Virus record (IMG/VR): IMGVR_UViG_3300037316_000023
Location: 1-41,950 of that record
From: a virus
Reading direction: 5' to 3' (one strand)
DNA length: 41,950 bases
The translations under genes and the position numbers were made by a program. Shown one piece after another: positions 1 through 8,745 of this stretch (position 1 is the stretch's first letter; every line of letters begins with the position of its first letter). Under the pieces are notes generated by a model, which did not search any database, was not told where the DNA came from, and saw nothing but the letters and a program-made list of their open reading frames with translations.

Positions 1-127
1 CCACTGCTGATTGTCCACGTATCGGCGGCTGAAGCTGCACCAGTCCAATAGTTAGCAGCCACTTCAAGAAGTGGTGACGCATTCGTTGTTATAGCACTCG
101 CAATGGTGGTGTTAGCCCAAAGCCATG
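1..127. repeat. Terminal direct repeat marking the circle junction
   Basis: Bases 1-127 are identical to 41824-41950. The copy lies inside one continuous tail-fibre reading frame, and 127 bases is a common assembler k-mer length, so I read it as an assembly overlap that shows the molecule is circular or circularly permuted (unit length 41,823 bp), not as a biological terminal repeat. Confidence 0.9.
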
Positions 128-1028
128 CAACCGCTGATGTGTGGTTGAACGTCGTACCATTTCCCGCATTTGAGAGTGTTAAAGCACCAAGCGCACTGCC
201 TAGCTGGTCCCATGTGTAGCCGGTCGGAATGTCAGCGAGAACGAGAGCCGGTAACTGCGCGTGGGGTAACGTTCCGGTGGTGATGTCTGACGCAGAAACA
301 ACAACGTTCGAGGAAAGCGCGTGACCGTTAACAGTGGTGGTCTGAGGCACTAACAGTGCTTCGGCGGCTGTGGCCCGGTTCTTCTCTACCAGCACCGCCG
401 CATCAGCGTAAGCATCTGTAGCAACCTTGGTGTCATTCGAGAGTGCAGCCTGAGTTGTTGCGGTCGTACCATTAGGCAACGCCGAAACCGCACTGAGACT
501 TGCAGCAGACCCCGTGGTGTTCTGATTGAGTGTTGGAACGTCAGCAACAACTAGAGCACGTGCGGTAAGCGCACCACCTGACCCATTGGGTGAAGCGACA
601 ACCAGGTTTTGCGCGGGTGTGTCTGAGAGGTCAGCAAGCGCGGGTTGTGAGGCAGTAAAGAGGCCGGTTGCAGCCGTGAAACTATCTAAGAATAAGTGCG
701 TGACCTTAGCTTTGGTGTTAACAGCGGTGCCTCCACCCCCACTGAAAGCATCGGGCCTCATATCGGAGATGGTAGTTACCCTGATGTTATCCGTTTGAGC
801 CGTACAAATGGGCCATGCACCAGCTAAGAAGCCCACCGTGGATGATTCGATAAAGCCTGATGTGAAATTCAAATAGATGTATGTAAGAGTGTTAGCGGCT
901 AGTGATATATCACCAGTAGCAAAACGCACCACGGCCCCACTAATCACCGCATCACCGCTTGTAATGGTGATGAGCAACCCCGGTTTACTTGCGCGTTGTG
1001 TAAAACCTGTAACCAGACTTACAGCCAT
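1..1028 (-). CDS. Tail fibre / appendage protein, N-terminal part (continues at 41823)
   Basis: The ATG is at 1028-1026, with an AGG-containing leader upstream. The frame stays open to base 1 and, after joining the circle, continues from 41823 to the TAA at 40980. The joined gene is 1,872 nt, 623 residues, of which 342 codons lie here and a little beyond the junction. The start (MAVSLVTGF) leads into a beta-rich segment that ends near residue 100 in a DMRPD-type sequence. A low-complexity A/T/N/V-rich stretch follows, with LPNGTTATTQAAL and DITTGTLPHAQLPAL motifs of the kind common in phage tail-fibre shafts. It is the last but one gene of the leftward structural operon and overlaps the preceding gene's stop by 10 nt. 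I infer host recognition; no receptor or enzyme domain is visible. Confidence 0.75.
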   Translation of the reverse strand, partial: MAVSLVTGFTQRASKPGLLITITSGDAVISGAVVRFATGDISLAANTLTYIYLNFTSGFIESSTVGFLAGAWPICTAQTDNIRVTTISDMRPDAFSGGGGTAVNTKAKVTHLFLDSFTAATGLFTASQPALADLSDTPAQNLVVASPNGSGGALTARALVVADVPTLNQNTTGSAASLSAVSALPNGTTATTQAALSNDTKVATDAYADAAVLVEKNRATAAEALLVPQTTTVNGHALSSNVVVSASDITTGTLPHAQLPALVLADIPTGYTWDQLGSALGALTLSNAGNGTTFNHTSAVAWLWANTTIASAITTNASPLLEVAANYWTGAASAADTWTISS

Positions 1029-1342
1029 ATAATAACCTTCCTAACCCATCTAACAAGACGCTCGTACCAACGGGCCTCTAACACCTCAAGGCGGGCATAC
1101 GCTTCGTGTACCTTTGCGTGAGCCTCTTGTGCGTGGGCGTGGGCAATGTCAATCTCTACTATTAGCGCGTTTTCCTTTTCGGCGATCTTGTTATGCAGAG
1201 CGGTCTTCACCGCGTGTAATTCTGCCTGCAACAAAGAAAACTCTTCACGCAATCTTTGTTCTGCGTGGGTCGGTGCTGCAATACCCACCACCGTGCCTCC
1301 AAAGGTAGGTGCAATGTGTTTGGGTTTAATTGTGTCGCTCAT
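1019..1342 (-). CDS. Small coiled-coil protein, possible lysis or virion accessory
   Basis: 107 residues. Residues 27-95 are rich in A, E, H and L with heptad-like spacing (QAELHAVKTALHNK, EAYARLEVLEARW), which predicts a long coiled coil. The last 16 residues (WYERLVRWVRKVIIWL) are amphipathic and could lie on or in a membrane. It shares an ATGA start/stop overlap with the gene upstream and a 10-nt overlap with the tail fibre downstream, so the three are probably translated together. I do not recognise the family. An i-spanin-like or holin-accessory role is possible from its position and shape, but unproven. Confidence 0.6.
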   Translation of the reverse strand: MSDTIKPKHIAPTFGGTVVGIAAPTHAEQRLREEFSLLQAELHAVKTALHNKIAEKENALIVEIDIAHAHAQEAHAKVHEAYARLEVLEARWYERLVRWVRKVIIWL

Positions 1343-1563
1343 ATCTTCACTCCATAATGTCGGGCCACACCGCTAAACACTAGCACCATGGGGGTCGCCA
1401 CGTGAGTGACCCAAAAGTTACGATCATTGGTATTTTCCAGCTTTGTTACACGCTCGGCAACTGCTTCGTGGTGACAAGCAGCACGCTCACACAGTACCCT
1501 GATGTCACCAAGGGTCGTGATTATCTCTCTTTGAAATGTGTCGTTTGACCGTCTATCCTGCAT
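1339..1563 (-). CDS. Small coiled-coil plus transmembrane protein, XhlA/holin-like
   Basis: 74 residues from the ATG at 1563, which has AGGT about 10 nt upstream. A GTG at 1599 would add 12 residues but would overlap the moron promoter on the other strand, so I prefer 1563. The central part is helical and charged (EAVAERVTKLENTNDRNFW). It is followed by one hydrophobic segment (HVATPMVLVFSGVA) and a short polar tail. This coil-then-single-membrane-segment layout is that of XhlA-type haemolysin/holin accessories. It is coupled by ATGA to the next gene. A membrane role is reasonably supported; involvement in lysis is inference, because another lysis cassette sits at 19.9-21.4 kb. Confidence 0.5.
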   Translation of the reverse strand: MQDRRSNDTFQREIITTLGDIRVLCERAACHHEAVAERVTKLENTNDRNFWVTHVATPMVLVFSGVARHYGVKI

Positions 1564-1593
1564 GGTGGTTACCTGCGTGGTTACTTTCGTAAG

Positions 1594-1621
1594 TTGCACA
1601 CCCCGATGGGTGTGTTATGAT
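1594..1621 (+). promoter_or_regulatory. Promoter of the moron gene, predicted leaderless
   Basis: The -35 element TTGCAC (1594-1599), a 16-bp spacer and the -10 element TATGAT (1616-1621) are seen directly. The ATG begins at 1628, only 6 nt after the -10, so a normal start site about 7 nt downstream falls on the A of the ATG. There is no Shine-Dalgarno sequence. The same geometry recurs at 22455 and 39255. Confidence 0.65.
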
Positions 1622-1627
1622 TTGAAC

Positions 1628-1912
1628 ATGAAAAACATACTATTTGTCTTACTGTTCAGTGTTATGGCATTCGCAACCACATCACGTTTTGTACACTTCG
1701 ATGGGTTGGGTTTCGACGTTGACGGTGCTGTTGACAACGGTCATATCAACCTGAGAATGCTTTGCACAGGTGATGCACGTGTTGACGACGGCCCGGTCGG
1801 TGTCTTATCGAGCGTTACAGTCGTTTCGATAACACACCCATCACGCCATGTAGGTGACGTAGGTGATGCTTATTACCATGTAGAGATGACGGCCACTTGC
1901 ACGGCGAAGTGA
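1628..1912 (+). CDS. Secreted small protein, probable moron / lysogenic-conversion gene
   Basis: 94 residues. It has a classical signal peptide: MKN, a hydrophobic core (ILFVLLFSVMAF) and a likely cut after AFA near residue 16. The mature part is small and beta-prone, with two cysteines (about residues 45 and 91) that could form a disulfide in the periplasm. It is the only plus-strand gene within the leftward structural arm and carries its own strong promoter at 1594. Its stop directly abuts the stop of the convergent gene at 1913. An independently expressed, exported protein set into a late operon is the usual form of a prophage-expressed moron. Superinfection exclusion or a change to the host surface would fit but is inference. 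I do not recognise the family. The frame runs upstream to 1538, but the promoter argues for the ATG at 1628. Confidence 0.65.
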   Translation: MKNILFVLLFSVMAFATTSRFVHFDGLGFDVDGAVDNGHINLRMLCTGDARVDDGPVGVLSSVTVVSITHPSRHVGDVGDAYYHVEMTATCTAK

Positions 1913-1919
1913 TTACTTC
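1906..1919. terminator. Small hairpin across two convergent stop codons
   Basis: GAAGT and ACTTC (1906-1910 and 1915-1919) form a 5-bp stem with a GATT loop that contains both convergent stop codons. On the plus side TTGTCTG follows. It is too weak to call a terminator with confidence, but no better one exists between the genes. Confidence 0.25.
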
Positions 1920-2389
1920 TTGTCTGAGCCTGAAAACTCTTTGTAGAGTTCACGTGCCTCTTTGTAACCGAAGGCACCTAACCCCGCCTTGCTTGCTATG
2001 TCAATGATTGTCTTGATGGTTCCTAGATGTGCCCCAACAGCATCTATAACAGGCCCCGCAGCCATAGCACCGGTAACCGCAGGAACAGACACAGCCCCCG
2101 CCGCTTTGCCCCTCTCAAAACTAGCCTTGTCCTGGTCAGTCATGTTAGGGGTAGGCATCCCCGTAAGACCGGCAACAGCCATCTGCCTAGTGTTACTCGC
2201 ATCCAACTCAGGGTTAGACTTCATCTGAGCGGCGGCCTTCTCTGACACCAAAGGCTCATCAAAGGGGTTGCCATTAGGCGAAGCCTTCTGAGTGGCCGCT
2301 TGCGCCTGTTGATGCTCACCCGCCTCAGATTGCAGCGGGGCATCAAACGGGTTGCCGTTCGGATTAGGTGTTAACGATGGGGTTCCCAT
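1913..2389 (-). CDS. Small virion-associated protein of unknown function
   Basis: 158 residues. The N-terminal half is low complexity and contains a repeated motif, NGNPFDAPL and NGNPFDEPL, about 30 residues apart, each followed by S-E-rich linkers. The C-terminal half has a hydrophobic Gly/Ala-rich stretch (AGAVSVPAVTGAMAAGPVID) that could be a membrane-interacting helix, then a second helix ending EARELYKEF. It overlaps the upstream gene by TAATG coupling. Position after the ejection-protein-like genes and the Gly/Ala-rich helix suggest an internal virion or DNA-ejection component; the family is not recognised. Confidence 0.55.
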   Translation of the reverse strand: MGTPSLTPNPNGNPFDAPLQSEAGEHQQAQAATQKASPNGNPFDEPLVSEKAAAQMKSNPELDASNTRQMAVAGLTGMPTPNMTDQDKASFERGKAAGAVSVPAVTGAMAAGPVIDAVGAHLGTIKTIIDIASKAGLGAFGYKEARELYKEFSGSDKK

Positions 2390-3918
2390 TACTGAGCCGC
2401 CTTCTTTGGCAACATCGCCTTCTCATGCACGTAGTTGTATTCCGCACTAAGAGCAGAGCGAAGCGTTGCAGCGTTCATCTTCCCTGAGTTAGCAAGCTTC
2501 TGAAACTCTTCCATCATGTCGGAAGAACCACGACTCCCAACGTGAGCCTGCATCAACGCAGTTGATAACAGATGGGTGTGAACGAACAAAGGTGCATAAT
2601 CTGCATCGGCACCTGCCTTACTCAACATCGCATCGTTAAACCGTGCGGTCGCACTTGACCCCATCTTTCCCGCTTTGTCAAGATTATCCATGTCCTGACG
2701 AATCTGTGAGAACAAACCAGCGGGTGAGATAAGCTGACGCGCTGTAATCACCTTCTTGCCTGTGTCAGCATCCAACTTCGTAACACCCTGAGCACTTGCC
2801 TTTGTCAAATCATCAGAAGTACCAGCAACCTGGTTGCCTTCGGTATCTGTACCAACAAACATATTCTTGCTAACTGCATCCTTTGCAGTCGCCTCAGCCG
2901 CTGATTTTGCACCCGCACCCTTCGCAGCCGCCGCTTGATTGGCCGGTGAGTTCTCAACGTCTAGCTGTGCCTGCTTTACACCCTTCGCCTTGGCCGCATC
3001 CCCCGCAATGCTCTCAGGGCTGTTGTTAGCATTGTTGGTTGCTTGCTGTGACTGTTGTTTAACGGTGGCCGCGTGAGAATCCAACGCGGTAAGATTCGCC
3101 TTGTAAATCCCAAGCATGTTATCAAGCGTCTTCAACTGGTTATCTGATGCGCCGTTCTTCGCCATAGCGTCACGCTGTGTCTGCGTGGTGCTGATGTACG
3201 TTGGAAGGTCATCATGCTTCAACGGCTCACCGTTAATGTCAAAGCCGTGAATCTTGTTGGTCAGCATGTTCATGTTCTTCGGAGGCACGAACGATGCACC
3301 AGGAGGCAACGCAGGTAGACCAAGAGCAGGAGCAAGTTGCGTGTACATCGCCTTCTGTCCGTCACGTGTGTTTTGTGTATCCTGTGGGATTTGAACGGTC
3401 TTCCCATCGCCCGAAAGGTGCGTACCACCAGGCACAGATGCGGCACCATTTGTTCCTGTTTGCGCGGTCAAATGCTCCGTAACAGCAGAGCCGTGATTCG
3501 CGATGGTGTCATAGTCCACACCCAACGAGTTTGCCAAGGAGCGGTTGTCAAGGTCAGCCTTGGTGTGCGCGTCTGTCTGTGCTTGCGTGTCGTTCTGCAT
3601 CTTCAAGTCTTGGTTGTGAAGCTCTGCCATACGCACCTGGTCATCGAAGGTTTTGAATTTGATAGCTTGTTGTGTTGCTTGCGCTGCCTTCTCTGAGCGT
3701 GCGCCTTCACCTAGTCCACCCATGAATGAAGGACGACCACCAGCGGGTATACCAGCAAGACCAGTATCAACTGTGCTTGCGACCGCACCAAGAATCTTGC
3801 CAAGCCTGCTTTGAGGTTGAGCAGGAGCAGGAGCGGGTTGTTGCGCCGGTGCTGAGGGTGGCGTTGGGTTGCTGCCATCAGGAGGCGGAATGTTCGGTGT
3901 TACAGAATTTGTGCTCAT
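2389..3918 (-). CDS. Probable internal virion / ejection protein
   Basis: 509 residues. The N-terminus (to about 40) is Pro/Gln/Ala-rich and probably disordered. Next comes a Gly-rich patch (GLAGIPAGGRPSFMGGLGEG), then a long polar, mostly helical body rich in A, Q, N, T, K and D. It has no recognisable catalytic motif and, in particular, no lytic transglycosylase. A Gly-rich patch followed by long helices in a large protein between the tail nozzle and the fibre is typical of podovirus internal core or DNA-ejection proteins. The gene lies 3 nt downstream of a gene with the same character. The functional call rests on composition and position. Confidence 0.5.
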   Translation of the reverse strand: MSTNSVTPNIPPPDGSNPTPPSAPAQQPAPAPAQPQSRLGKILGAVASTVDTGLAGIPAGGRPSFMGGLGEGARSEKAAQATQQAIKFKTFDDQVRMAELHNQDLKMQNDTQAQTDAHTKADLDNRSLANSLGVDYDTIANHGSAVTEHLTAQTGTNGAASVPGGTHLSGDGKTVQIPQDTQNTRDGQKAMYTQLAPALGLPALPPGASFVPPKNMNMLTNKIHGFDINGEPLKHDDLPTYISTTQTQRDAMAKNGASDNQLKTLDNMLGIYKANLTALDSHAATVKQQSQQATNNANNSPESIAGDAAKAKGVKQAQLDVENSPANQAAAAKGAGAKSAAEATAKDAVSKNMFVGTDTEGNQVAGTSDDLTKASAQGVTKLDADTGKKVITARQLISPAGLFSQIRQDMDNLDKAGKMGSSATARFNDAMLSKAGADADYAPLFVHTHLLSTALMQAHVGSRGSSDMMEEFQKLANSGKMNAATLRSALSAEYNYVHEKAMLPKKAAQ

Positions 3919-3921
3919 AAG

Positions 3922-4614
3922 TTATCCTTTCCCCTGGAATATCTGACCCGCAGCCCCTATACCCGTACCAACCACACCGCCAAGAATCGAACCAATCGAA
4001 GGCCCCTGCGACTGTGTTACCGCGTTGCTCAGGCTTCCAACGGTGCTTGCCGCGCTGTTATCTTCCCCTGCCATGCCCTCAGGGTTTTCCATTCCTGCAA
4101 CACCCTCTTCGGCTTTGACAGCGTTCCATTGGTTCTGATTCTGAAGGTTTGCGTTCTGCTCAGTGATACCTTGCTGGGCCGCGTTGCCTGCCTGAGCGGC
4201 CTGCGAAGCGATGGAGGCGTTGATTTGCGAACTAACACCGCTTGGAAGTGCCTCAGCACCTCCTCTTGATGCCATGTTGTTGTTAACAGCACGCTGCACG
4301 TTTTGATCTTGTGCGGACACCTGGTCGTTCGCCTGAGCACGCATAGAAGCAAGCGTAGATGCGCCGTACCCTTGCGGGTTGTCAATGGCGCTCTGCATCT
4401 TGTTATTAAGAAAGTTCAACTGATTCTGTTGTGCCGCGTTGTTCGTCTGAAAGGCGTTTTGCAGCGTGTTTGAAAAGTTCGCTTGTGAAGCCTCTTCATT
4501 GTTGGCAACGTTATCACCTTTACAGAGGGCGATGGGGCCGGTGTAGTCAAACCAATCGCTTTCTATGACTGCCAGTGTTGCCATGTCGATAACAATGCGA
4601 GTGTAAATTCTCAT
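3922..4614 (-). CDS. Probable internal virion protein
   Basis: 230 residues. The first 30 residues (IYTRIVIDMATLAVIESDWF, then a short YTGPIALCKG) are a beta-hairpin module I have seen at the N-terminus of many podophage virion proteins, preceding helical Ala/Asn/Gln-rich bodies as here. Residues 40-170 are N/Q/A-rich helices. The C-terminus (SIGSILGGVVGTGIGAAG) is a Gly-zipper-like hydrophobic segment able to insert into membranes. This fits a protein ejected with the DNA to build a trans-envelope channel. It overlaps the acetyltransferase-like gene upstream by 4 nt. Function is inferred from layout. Confidence 0.55.
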   Translation of the reverse strand: MRIYTRIVIDMATLAVIESDWFDYTGPIALCKGDNVANNEEASQANFSNTLQNAFQTNNAAQQNQLNFLNNKMQSAIDNPQGYGASTLASMRAQANDQVSAQDQNVQRAVNNNMASRGGAEALPSGVSSQINASIASQAAQAGNAAQQGITEQNANLQNQNQWNAVKAEEGVAGMENPEGMAGEDNSAASTVGSLSNAVTQSQGPSIGSILGGVVGTGIGAAGQIFQGKG

Positions 4615-4991
4615 ACCTTAAACCTGAATACGGGGAAGTTAAGACGCTCAAACCCCCGCCTCTCTATAAACTTTGCAAGCCGCTCATCCTTACAACCAAA
4701 CATCACTTCTTTTATTCCTGCTGCCCGCGCTACATCTTTGACCTTCTCAAACAGTTCATTTAAGGCTCGCGCTTCCTGCATCGGTGTGATACCGGGCCGG
4801 GGTGCAAGAGCCTCTATAACAAGCACAGCGTGACAAGAGTTCATCAACTGCGGCACCCCATTGCGCTCAACCACCAAGTGCTGAGCCGTTGGATAGAGGT
4901 AAACCCCTCTGTCAACCAGGTTGATGTCGCTTGCCTTTGCTAACCAGTCAGCGTACGTTTCAGCGTCTCTATCTTCGGCGGGTCTTATCAT
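4611..4991 (-). CDS. GNAT-like acyltransferase-fold protein of the virion operon
   Basis: 126 residues from the ATG at 4991, which overlaps the upstream stop as ATGA. The frame itself extends to 5072, but the internal start begins MIRPAEDRDAETYADWL, a typical GNAT N-terminus. The C-terminal half has an ARAAGIKEVMFGC strand and helix, followed by KFIERRGFERL, which matches the GNAT pattern of a helix ending in a G-F-x-R turn. The acetyl-CoA P-loop (Q/RxxGxG/A) is not clear, so it may be catalytically inactive. GNAT-fold proteins sit next to internal virion genes in many podophages, which fits this position. Confidence 0.6.
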   Translation of the reverse strand: MIRPAEDRDAETYADWLAKASDINLVDRGVYLYPTAQHLVVERNGVPQLMNSCHAVLVIEALAPRPGITPMQEARALNELFEKVKDVARAAGIKEVMFGCKDERLAKFIERRGFERLNFPVFRFKV

Positions 4992-5704
4992 GCTGCTACC
5001 CAACCGCATAAAAAGTACGAACCGAACCCTAGAGGAAAGGCCGTTCCTATTGCCGGAATAGAACTGACCCACGCGGAAGACCTAGGCGTTGCGCTGTTGA
5101 CGTTGCCTGCATAAGAAGTATACGTTGGGTTGCTGCTTTGGTCATTGGCTGCTATGTTACCTGACCCACCGAATGCGTTACCAGTAAAACAGAAATAGTA
5201 ATCATGGGCCGGATCAATTACTAAACTCATGGCGTCGCTGATTTGCACGCCTGTTGTAGCAAATAGAGGTGTAGCACTACCACCAAAGGTTATTGGTGTA
5301 ACATCAACGGTCGTCAAGCTACCCTTTAGGGTACGGATAACACACATTTCTACAATCGCGGCTGACAGAACCGTTGTAACATTTAGTGACACTCTCCAAG
5401 CAGTGGCAGGAGGAGTACCAATTATGGAATCTCCGTACATTACTTGACAGTAAGTATAGCCCGCTGTAGGCAGTGTTGTGCCGCTTCCGCGATTGAAAGA
5501 GTTCCACGGCAACTCAGATACGTTAGCACCAACTGCTAATTTCGGAACATATGGAGGAGCTGAACCTATACCACTGACCCTAGCGGACAAGTTACCTACA
5601 TTATTGTTTGTCTTGTTAACCTGACTCAAAAGATTTGAAAGCGTTTGGTTAACATCTGACGTTAGTGTGGTGTCACTCAATTTGAACTTAAGTTCTCGCG
5701 ACAT
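4988..5704 (-). CDS. Tail-associated protein, possible receptor-binding or fibre component
   Basis: 238 residues. A short N-terminal coiled coil (DVNQTLSNLLSQVNKTNNNV) could trimerise the chain. About 190 residues of beta-rich, Gly/Ser/Thr/aromatic sequence follow (ATAWRVSLNVTTVLSAAIV, SYFLCGWVAA). A coiled-coil stalk plus a compact beta head is the layout of many short tail fibres and head decoration proteins. The gene starts directly after the nozzle stop and is coupled by ATGA to the acyltransferase-like gene. No specific family is recognised. Confidence 0.5.
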   Translation of the reverse strand: MSRELKFKLSDTTLTSDVNQTLSNLLSQVNKTNNNVGNLSARVSGIGSAPPYVPKLAVGANVSELPWNSFNRGSGTTLPTAGYTYCQVMYGDSIIGTPPATAWRVSLNVTTVLSAAIVEMCVIRTLKGSLTTVDVTPITFGGSATPLFATTGVQISDAMSLVIDPAHDYYFCFTGNAFGGSGNIAANDQSSNPTYTSYAGNVNSATPRSSAWVSSIPAIGTAFPLGFGSYFLCGWVAA

Positions 5705-8700
5705 TTAAGTGACCCCAAGCGTGAGTATTTCCGCCTTGTAGTTCTCTGCCGGAAAAGAGATTTTGATTTGTACGTTACACATCTCTTGCGCGATGGGGCT
5801 TGCTGCATTCTTCAGATACCATCGCTTCTGTGTCATGTTTGTTGAACCTGTTGGAAGCAACTTCGGAGGATCATTAACGCCCGCTCCAAGCGATGTAAAG
5901 GTACCTGCCCCGGCCAACGTTGCGAAGTCTTGAGGCAATATAGCAACGGTCGGAGCGGTGCCCGTGGGCACATACTGCAAGGTCAGGTAATCCACCAGCG
6001 CGGTTGTACCAGGAGGTGCAACGGTCAGACTGCCGACAATCGCATAACAGGGGTAAGTTCCGCCTATGTCTGTCCACGTTGTTAGGCTACGGCCTGCAAT
6101 GAAACCTGAGCCGGTAGCTGCACCCACAAGAAGTGTGAACTGTCCTAATGATGTCTCAATCGACTGGAAGCAGTTAGAGCCTCCAACAATCTGACACATG
6201 GGCGACCATGAATTTTCATCAATTCTGAAGCGTATATAGTTTGTCGAACCATCGCTAATGTGCAGACCCACATCAGCGCCGTTCTTGTGCATTGCCAAGT
6301 ACGTTGTTGCGGGCGGAAAATACAAGCCCAACAAAGGGGCGACGTTAAGGCCAATTTCAGTCAATGAATTTGTGAACGACCACAACTGACCTTGATTGGA
6401 GTACACATAGAGCGTATCGCCGTCTAACACAAGGCAGTTCTGTGAAGCCACACCAAGATTCTTCTGGTATATCTGAGCATAGAATGTTGATGTGCTTGTG
6501 CCGTATATCATCCACATCTCATCGGATGTAAAGACGATGATACCGGCAGGCACACTTGCAAGCGCGATCACCGCACCGGGGAAGGTAAACACGTTGGCCG
6601 GGGGCCAAGATTCGTTGCCATTTCCAAACGTCACATCAGGTCCGCCAGCAAAGTACACGTAGTTGTTAACCGCACCCCACATGCGGCCCGCCCCGAAGCA
6701 TAGCAGGCTAAACGTACCTGTTACCGAAGTCGTGATGGGGTTGGTAACGTTCGGAGGCGGATTGTTCTCCAAGTTTATCGGTGCTTCTATGAGGATGTCT
6801 AACTCCCCATCGGGTATGGTCAAGTCAAAAGCGTAACCAAATACAGCGCCTGTGTCGGTGTATGTCCATGTGCCTGAGTTCACCGTTGCGGCGGCTGTCT
6901 CATTCACTCCACCAGAGTTGGTGCATGTTATGGTGGTTGACGTACTCGCAATGATGTCGAATACACCGTTGTTACCTGCGTTGCTGAAGCCCGCAATGGT
7001 CGCACCACCTGTGCCTGTGGCACCCGCGAAGCCATTGTTAGTTCCTGCGGGGCAGGGATTGGTTAAGGTGTAAATCGTTGTAGTCCCGCCTGCTGCAAAG
7101 GCAGCTGACGATATTGCAAGGTTGTTAGGGATAGCAGCCAAGAAGTACCACGGGCCTGCCGTAGTGTCACTGTCTTGGGAACGGTAAATAATGAGGCTGT
7201 CCGCAAAGGCATACCCTGTAATGTCGGTCTGTGTTCCTCCGCTGAAACTGTTGTTAGTTGCAGGACCAGTCAAAATAAAGCTGGTCGGTGTGCCTCCCGT
7301 TGCTGGGGTAGTTGCATATTGGAGGTTTATTACATTGCCTGTGTCGGCTGCTGCAAAGGTAATAGCACCTGTTCCGGCATTAACAACGTACTGGCCGGTC
7401 GTAGGCATACCACTGGCAATCTGTGTATATACCGGACTGCCATTAGGACCTTTCACAATCATTGGGCTTGGCTTCACCAGACCAAAAGCATTAGTAGGCG
7501 AAAATACAGAAGCCTGATTGACCGTGTAGACGTAAGGCGATGCTGGAATCGTGATGGGGGATAGTACCCCATTACAGCCATTCAGAGGCGTTGAACTGAA
7601 AGAAGCAGCCGAATAAGAACTCCCCCATGAAGTTGTACTGGCAGAGAAAGAAGACGATGTTACCGCCGTGACCACGGCTACCCAACTAGAGATGGGTGGA
7701 AAGGGATAAATGGCTACCGTTCCGCCTGAACCAGCGCCTGTGTTAATAAAACCAAAATTGACTTCCGTTACAGTTGCGCCGTTATATGTCTGTAAGAACG
7801 AAGCCGATATAGTGTGCACACCGTTGAGTGCGCCCGCGCTGCAACCTACTACATTGATTTGAGCACCGACAGGGAATTGTCCGACTTGATTGCCGGAGAC
7901 GTATATACCGGAAGGACGGCCCGACACTGTACCGAAACCAACCACCACAGGCGTAATCAGACCGGGTAGCCCGGTGATGTTAACTGACTGACCAATGTGA
8001 AGATTGTTTCCACCCGGCGTTCCGAATACCACGGTGCCACTGCCTGCACTCCATGCGGCAATTGGATATGTTACGGATGACTCACTAACCTCTGTTACGT
8101 TCAAATCTCCCACGCTTGCGGAGATGGGCGACATGGTACTGACGTGGCCGCTTACGCTGTCTGCATACGAATACCCAAAGCTGAAGCCCACGCTCGGAAC
8201 TAAGAAGCCGTGAGTGCCTAACGTGAAGGAAGGGGCCACGGTCGGAACAGCGAGGCCCACGGGCCGCACCGTTGCCGCGCTAACAGTTCCAGCGTCACCT
8301 GTTGCCTGAAATGAGGCAAAATTCGCCATGTACAACGCTTGACCCACGCGCTGAAAAGCCGTCTGCGCAGCGGTAGGTAGCTTGCTTGAAATACTAGTTT
8401 TGGCACTCGGTGTGAAAGTGTAGATGTTCGTTTGCGTGTCAACCAGCGTTGTTATGGAACCTGTCAGGTTCCGATAACTAAAGAACTGCAAAGGCCACTC
8501 AGACGCGTTAAACGCGACGTTACAATATTGCGGGTAGCCGGGTCTACGAGTGATGGTGTTCTGCATGGACAGTTCCATGTTAGAACCGCCCCACAAAGTA
8601 TCGAAACGCGAGATTATCTGAACCCCCATCGCACTGATTGGGGTGAACAGCGGAGAACGATTTACATGTAGGCCGTTGACCCACAGAGGAATGTAAATCT

Positions 8701-8743
8701 GCCCTGCTTCGAGGTTACGGCGTATATTCGGGGACTGACTCAT
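5705..8743 (-). CDS. Tail nozzle protein (T7 gp12-like)
   Basis: 1,012 residues from the ATG at 8743, which has a GGGGGGA ribosome-binding site 10 nt upstream and starts 2 nt after the adaptor stop. The frame is open to 8773. The N-terminus contains the GLHVNRSPLF and RPGYPQYC signatures typical of podovirus tubular/nozzle proteins. A long central region is Gly/Thr/Ser-rich beta sequence (Ig-like or galactose-binding insertions). The last third (FTFPGAVIALASVPAGIIVF, DEMWMIYG, LDGDTLYVYSNQGQLWSF) looks like beta-propeller blades, as known for gp12. It would form the hexameric tip of the short tail. It is longer than T7 gp12 (about 794 residues) because of the inserted beta domains. Confidence 0.75.
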   Translation of the reverse strand: MSQSPNIRRNLEAGQIYIPLWVNGLHVNRSPLFTPISAMGVQIISRFDTLWGGSNMELSMQNTITRRPGYPQYCNVAFNASEWPLQFFSYRNLTGSITTLVDTQTNIYTFTPSAKTSISSKLPTAAQTAFQRVGQALYMANFASFQATGDAGTVSAATVRPVGLAVPTVAPSFTLGTHGFLVPSVGFSFGYSYADSVSGHVSTMSPISASVGDLNVTEVSESSVTYPIAAWSAGSGTVVFGTPGGNNLHIGQSVNITGLPGLITPVVVGFGTVSGRPSGIYVSGNQVGQFPVGAQINVVGCSAGALNGVHTISASFLQTYNGATVTEVNFGFINTGAGSGGTVAIYPFPPISSWVAVVTAVTSSSFSASTTSWGSSYSAASFSSTPLNGCNGVLSPITIPASPYVYTVNQASVFSPTNAFGLVKPSPMIVKGPNGSPVYTQIASGMPTTGQYVVNAGTGAITFAAADTGNVINLQYATTPATGGTPTSFILTGPATNNSFSGGTQTDITGYAFADSLIIYRSQDSDTTAGPWYFLAAIPNNLAISSAAFAAGGTTTIYTLTNPCPAGTNNGFAGATGTGGATIAGFSNAGNNGVFDIIASTSTTITCTNSGGVNETAAATVNSGTWTYTDTGAVFGYAFDLTIPDGELDILIEAPINLENNPPPNVTNPITTSVTGTFSLLCFGAGRMWGAVNNYVYFAGGPDVTFGNGNESWPPANVFTFPGAVIALASVPAGIIVFTSDEMWMIYGTSTSTFYAQIYQKNLGVASQNCLVLDGDTLYVYSNQGQLWSFTNSLTEIGLNVAPLLGLYFPPATTYLAMHKNGADVGLHISDGSTNYIRFRIDENSWSPMCQIVGGSNCFQSIETSLGQFTLLVGAATGSGFIAGRSLTTWTDIGGTYPCYAIVGSLTVAPPGTTALVDYLTLQYVPTGTAPTVAILPQDFATLAGAGTFTSLGAGVNDPPKLLPTGSTNMTQKRWYLKNAASPIAQEMCNVQIKISFPAENYKAEILTLGVT

Positions 8744-8745
8744 AC

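Noticed and set aside
1-127. Biological direct terminal repeat
   Set aside because: The repeat lies within one tail-fibre frame and is exactly 127 bases, a usual assembler k-mer, so it is better explained as circular overlap.
7175-7564. Open frames on the plus strand within the nozzle gene and elsewhere in the leftward arm
   Set aside because: They lie opposite well-supported structural genes, lack ribosome-binding sites and show no recognisable domains.
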